64,000 bases of DNA from Methanoregula formicica SMSP. GTDB lineage: Archaea > Halobacteriota > Methanomicrobia > Methanomicrobiales > Methanospirillaceae. The stretch is from assembly GCF_000327485.1 (NCBI RefSeq), contig NC_019943.1, forward strand, positions 930,001 to 994,000, given 5' to 3'. The notes under the pieces are model-generated. The model did no database searches, had not been told where the DNA came from, and was given only the letters and a program-made list of their open reading frames with translations. This document shows positions 60,880-64,000 of the stretch, piece after piece. Position 1 is the stretch's first letter. The number at the start of each line of letters is the position of its first letter. The position numbers and the translations under genes are program-made.

Positions 60880-62059
60880 CGTCCTTGTCATCGGAGGGGG
60901 GCCTGCCGGCGCACTCGCGGCACAGACCGCCGTGGACAAAGGCCTATCAGCCTGCATTGTTGAGAAGCGTCCCGCTATCGGTTCACCAGTCCGCTGCGCA
61001 GAAGGGATCGGGAAGGAAGCGCTCACGGAGTTCATTGATCCGGACCCCTGCTGGATATCGGCGGAGATGACCGGGGCAACCATCGTTGCTCCCGATGGTT
61101 TTGTCATGCAGCTCTCCTCGAAGATGGCCGGTGGCAAGGTCGGGTATGTCCTTGACCGGAAGATTTTCGACCGCGAGCTGGTCTGGCGGGCAGCCGATGC
61201 CGGTGCGGACGTTGCCGTCAAGTCCCGGGCTGCAGCTCCCATCATGGAGAACGGGGTGGTAAAAGGCGCAAAAATCGATCATGCGGGCAAGATGACGAGC
61301 GTCCGTGCAGAGGTCGTGATCGCTGCTGACGGCGTTGAGTCGAAGTTTGCGAAATGGTGCGGGATCGATACAACCGTGCCGGTCCGGGAGATCATGAGCG
61401 GTGTCCAGTACGTAATGACCGGCATCGACATCGACCCGGAATCCACGGTGTTCTATCTCGGTAACGAGGTTGCCCCGGAAGGGTACCTGTGGATCTTCCC
61501 CAAGGGGCCCAAATCGGCGAATGTCGGGATCGGGATCTCCGGCAAGAAGAGTGGTGAAGGGCACCGGGCAAAGGACTATCTCGACAAGTTTGTCAAAAAG
61601 ACATTCCCGAAGGGAAAGACCATCGAGTACATCCCCGGCGGTGTCTCGGTCTGTCGGCCGCTCGAATGCACGGTTGCCGACGGCCTGATGCTGACCGGCG
61701 ACGCTGCCCGCGTTGTCGACCCCCTGACCGGTGGCGGCATCTACAATGCGATGTTCACCGGGAAGCTTGCGGCACAGACCGCTGCGGATTGCATCGGCAA
61801 GGGCGATGTGTCAAAGAAGGCCCTCATGGCCTACGACAAGGCCTGGCGTACCTCCAAGATGGGAAAGACCATCGACCGCAACTACCACATCAAGGAATAC
61901 TTGATCAAACAGCCCGATGAGAAACTCAACGAGATCATCCACTCGGTCTCGAAGATCGACATGACGGAATTCACCACATTAAACCTGGTAAAAGAGATTA
62001 TCCGGGTGAACCCGAAACTGGTTCTGGAACTCGGGGCCCTTGCGGCCTCACTCCGCTGA
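60863..62059 (+). CDS. Geranylgeranyl reductase (archaeal lipid saturation)
   Basis: 398 residues. The FAD motif [20 protein letters not shown] at the N-terminus, [31 protein letters not shown] and [22 protein letters not shown] are typical of digeranylgeranylglycerophospholipid reductases. It saturates the isoprenoid chains of archaeol, acting after EgsA and geranylgeranyl transferases. It overlaps the ferredoxin by 17 bp, and its stop overlaps the convergent trkA end by 12 bp. Confidence 0.94.
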   Translation: MKSRYDVLVIGGGPAGALAAQTAVDKGLSACIVEKRPAIGSPVRCAEGIGKEALTEFIDPDPCWISAEMTGATIVAPDGFVMQLSSKMAGGKVGYVLDRKIFDRELVWRAADAGADVAVKSRAAAPIMENGVVKGAKIDHAGKMTSVRAEVVIAADGVESKFAKWCGIDTTVPVREIMSGVQYVMTGIDIDPESTVFYLGNEVAPEGYLWIFPKGPKSANVGIGISGKKSGEGHRAKDYLDKFVKKTFPKGKTIEYIPGGVSVCRPLECTVADGLMLTGDAARVVDPLTGGGIYNAMFTGKLAAQTAADCIGKGDVSKKALMAYDKAWRTSKMGKTIDRNYHIKEYLIKQPDEKLNEIIHSVSKIDMTEFTTLNLVKEIIRVNPKLVLELGALAASLR

Positions 62060-62716
62060 TTTTTTGAGCTGCTTGTTGAGGAGCCGCAGGCAGTCGTCCT
62101 CGGCCTCCTTTTTCGTGAACACGGTAAAGATATCGCCCGGCTGGATCTTCACGTTCCCGCTCGGGATGATCAGCTCGCCCCTGACCCTGCGGATGGCGAT
62201 GAAGACAAAGTCTTTCACCTTGAGTTCGCGGATCTCGTGGCCGACAATGGGAGCCCCTGCCTCCGCTACGATCTCGAAGATTGTGCCGCCGGGGATGGAT
62301 GCGAGCTGCTGGAGCTGCGGGTTCTGGGTCCAGTAATAGAGGCGGGCTGCCACGAGCTCGTCCGGGTTTTCGCTGATCCGGACCCCGACCTCCTTGAAGA
62401 AATCGGAGTGGGAGGGCTGGTTGACGATAGCGACCACGTTGGGGACCCGGAACTTCTTAGCCAGCCAGCAGGTCATCAGGTTGACAGAGTCGTCGCTGGT
62501 GGTTGCAATGAGGGCGTCCGCACGGTCGATACCGGCCTCCTCAAGCACGGTCTTGTCCGTTGCATTGCCGGTTACGGCCATCACATCGTAGTGCTCAAGC
62601 AGTTCGCTGCACCGGGCCTCGTCCTGGTCGATGACGACGACGGTATGTGCATGCTCCACTGACTGTCTGGCGAGGTTTCTCCCGATCCCGCCAAGCCCCA
62701 CGATGACAATATACAT
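62048..62716 (-). CDS. TrkA-type K+ uptake regulatory protein
   Basis: 222 residues. An N-terminal NAD-binding RCK domain ([31 protein letters not shown]) and a C-terminal TrkA-C domain ([32 protein letters not shown]). It gates a TrkH/KtrB-type channel; no partner is within the window. Divergent from rnhB. Confidence 0.93.
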   Translation of the reverse strand: MYIVIVGLGGIGRNLARQSVEHAHTVVVIDQDEARCSELLEHYDVMAVTGNATDKTVLEEAGIDRADALIATTSDDSVNLMTCWLAKKFRVPNVVAIVNQPSHSDFFKEVGVRISENPDELVAARLYYWTQNPQLQQLASIPGGTIFEIVAEAGAPIVGHEIRELKVKDFVFIAIRRVRGELIIPSGNVKIQPGDIFTVFTKKEAEDDCLRLLNKQLKKSAE

Positions 62717-62740
62717 GACTACCGGTTACCATCATCGCCA

Positions 62741-63412
62741 TTGAAATATTTTGCGCATCAACCGGTTGATGTGATCTGCGGGGTCGACGAAGCAGGAAAG
62801 GGCTCGGTGCTGGGCCCGATGGTGGTGGCGGCAGTTGCCGTGCCGGCGGAAGATGTTCTCGACGACCTCGGGGTGAAAGACTCGAAACTCCTTTCGGCAA
62901 AGGAGCGCGAACGGCTCTATTCCCTGATTAAAAAGCGGTGCAAAGTCGCAACCGTCCGGCTTGACGCAAACGAGATCGACGCGATCCGTACCGAGATGAC
63001 CATGAACGCCGCGGTTGCCCGTGCCCATGCGCAGGTCATCCGGAAACTGTCACCAGACTGCGCCTATGTCGATGCCTGCGATGTGAATATCTTCCGGTAC
63101 GCCGAGATGGTCAAAAGCTACCTGGATAACCACTGCGAGATCGTCTCGGAGCACCATGCTGATGAGAAGTTCCCCGTGGTCTCCGCGGCGAGTATCATCG
63201 CCAAGGTCACGCGGGACCGGGCGATTGCCACACTCTCGAAGAAATACGGTGATCTGGGAAGTGGGTACCCCTCCGACCCGGTCACGATCCGGTTCCTCAA
63301 TGACTGGATAGACGAGCACCGGACGCCGCCCCCGATTGCCCGGAAGAGCTGGAAGACGGTTGGTGCGATCCTTGCCCGGAGATCGCAGAAGAGCCTGATG
63401 GATTTCGGGTAA
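62741..63412 (+). CDS. rnhB: RNase HII
   Basis: 223 residues. ICGVDEAGKGSVLGPMVVAAV carries the catalytic DEAGRG-type block (here DEAGKG), DSKLLSAKERE, YVDACDVN and VVSAASIIAKVTRD the other acidic positions. Removes RNA from RNA-DNA hybrids and single ribonucleotides. The Arg of DEAGRG is Lys here, a conservative change. TTG 62741 is the start with no ribosome binding site visible; GTG 62768 is possible. Confidence 0.95.
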   Translation: MKYFAHQPVDVICGVDEAGKGSVLGPMVVAAVAVPAEDVLDDLGVKDSKLLSAKERERLYSLIKKRCKVATVRLDANEIDAIRTEMTMNAAVARAHAQVIRKLSPDCAYVDACDVNIFRYAEMVKSYLDNHCEIVSEHHADEKFPVVSAASIIAKVTRDRAIATLSKKYGDLGSGYPSDPVTIRFLNDWIDEHRTPPPIARKSWKTVGAILARRSQKSLMDFG

Positions 63413-63537
63413 TTGCATTTGACTTTTCTCGGGTCTGATGACCCACGACAAGTCGCAGAGCCTTCGGTTCTTCTCCTGCGTCAGGTCTGCTGACCCTCCG
63501 CATACACAAGCCCTTTATCCTTCCGGAACTGCCTTAT

Positions 63538-64000
63538 ATGATAATGGACTGGCTGCTGGTCGCAGGCGTTATCATCGCTGTGTATGCGATGATCGCTTAT
63601 TACATCAAGACATTCCGGCTCTGGGAAGACCACGTTGTCTTTTACGGTCCGATCCTGGCGATCAAGACGGACCGGGTCGGGTTCTTTGACTGGTTTACCC
63701 GTTATAGCCGGTTCTTCCGGTTCTATGGGACAATCGGGGTTGCGATGGTCATCATTGTCTCGGTGCTGATGACTGTCATGCTTGTCCTCTCGCTCCAGAC
63801 AACGATCGTCCACCAGCCAGAGCCGACTGCGGTCAACGAGATCCGGAATGTTCTCGCAATTCCGGGTGTCAATGAGTTCATCCCCCTCACCATCGCTGTC
63901 CTCTTCGGCCTCATTGTGACGATGGTCGTCCACGAGTTCGGCCACGCCATTCTCTGCCGTATCGAAGGGATCCGTGTGAAATCCATGGGGATTCTCATTC
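63538..64000 (+). CDS. M50 site-2 protease-like membrane metalloprotease (truncated by window)
   Basis: First 154 residues only. Two or three membrane helices, then LIVTMVVHEFGHAILCRIEGIRVKSMGILI, the HExxH zinc motif inside a helix, as in S2P proteases that cleave transmembrane substrates. The rest lies outside. Start ATG 63538 or 63544. Confidence 0.85.
   Translation, partial: MIMDWLLVAGVIIAVYAMIAYYIKTFRLWEDHVVFYGPILAIKTDRVGFFDWFTRYSRFFRFYGTIGVAMVIIVSVLMTVMLVLSLQTTIVHQPEPTAVNEIRNVLAIPGVNEFIPLTIAVLFGLIVTMVVHEFGHAILCRIEGIRVKSMGILI

Overview
The window is archaeal chromosome and very probably comes from a hydrogenotrophic methanogen of the order Methanomicrobiales (Methanoregula/Methanosphaerula-like). 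This is inferred from gene content, not from a database match. Archaeal markers are sn-glycerol-1-phosphate dehydrogenase, a geranylgeranyl reductase, archaeal PEP carboxylase PpcA, PriS primase, a GINS subunit, ribosomal proteins L44e and S27e, aIF2-alpha, Nop10, a PAC2-type proteasome chaperone, EndoQ and archaeal RNase J. The very large PAS-rich kinase, Thr/Pro-rich surface proteins and UPF0058, UPF0179 and DUF63 genes fit Methanomicrobiales. There is no rRNA, CRISPR array, transposase or obvious prophage. Two tRNA genes (Thr-CGT, Gly-CCC) are present.

Layout. 1-8.7 kb: a truncated APC permease resembling KimA, a small membrane protein, a 1389-residue receiver/8xPAS/histidine kinase, a GntP-like permease and a DUF504 gene that ends inside a 55-bp tandem repeat of terminator-like hairpins. 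8.7-13.7 kb: a P-type ATPase and an ArsR-type regulator, divergent from a cupin-hgcA-hgcB operon. hgcAB are the mercury-methylation genes and are the most notable content here. 13.7-24.5 kb: RNase J with a hairpin-rich leader, a CDF metal exporter, DUF169 and FMN-binding proteins, a PAPS-reductase/cysteine-desulfurase fusion, thiM-thiE-LigD-type phosphoesterase, and a PAS membrane sensor. 24.5-31 kb: two tRNAs, a Cas4-like protein lacking a clear catalytic lysine motif, a YrdC/Sua5 enzyme, an ACT protein and surface proteins.

31-34 kb: a winged-helix/FHA regulator next to a transmembrane Ser/Thr kinase with an external NosD-like beta-helix, which looks like a self-contained signalling module. 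34-45.3 kb: HD phosphohydrolase, PEBP, TrmO-like, Mrp/NBP35, envelope proteins, acylphosphatase, a voltage-gated K+ channel, prolyl-tRNA synthetase, SpoIIM and DUF63. 45.3-54 kb: egsA, UPF0179, ADP-ribosylglycohydrolase, then an information-processing run: UPF0058, elp3, priS, gins51, rpl44e, rps27e, aIF2-alpha, nop10, PAC2 chaperone. 54-64 kb: a peroxiredoxin, a repeat-bearing intergenic region, hexulose-phosphate isomerase, EndoQ, a Kef/CPA2 antiporter with RCK domains, ppcA, ferredoxin plus geranylgeranyl reductase, a TrkA protein, RNase HII and a truncated M50 protease.

Recurring themes are K+ homeostasis (KimA-like permease, K+ channel, Kef antiporter, TrkA), metal handling (P-type ATPase, ArsR, CDF, hgcAB), membrane-lipid synthesis and signal transduction. 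All assignments come from reading motifs and translations by eye; no alignment or database search was run.
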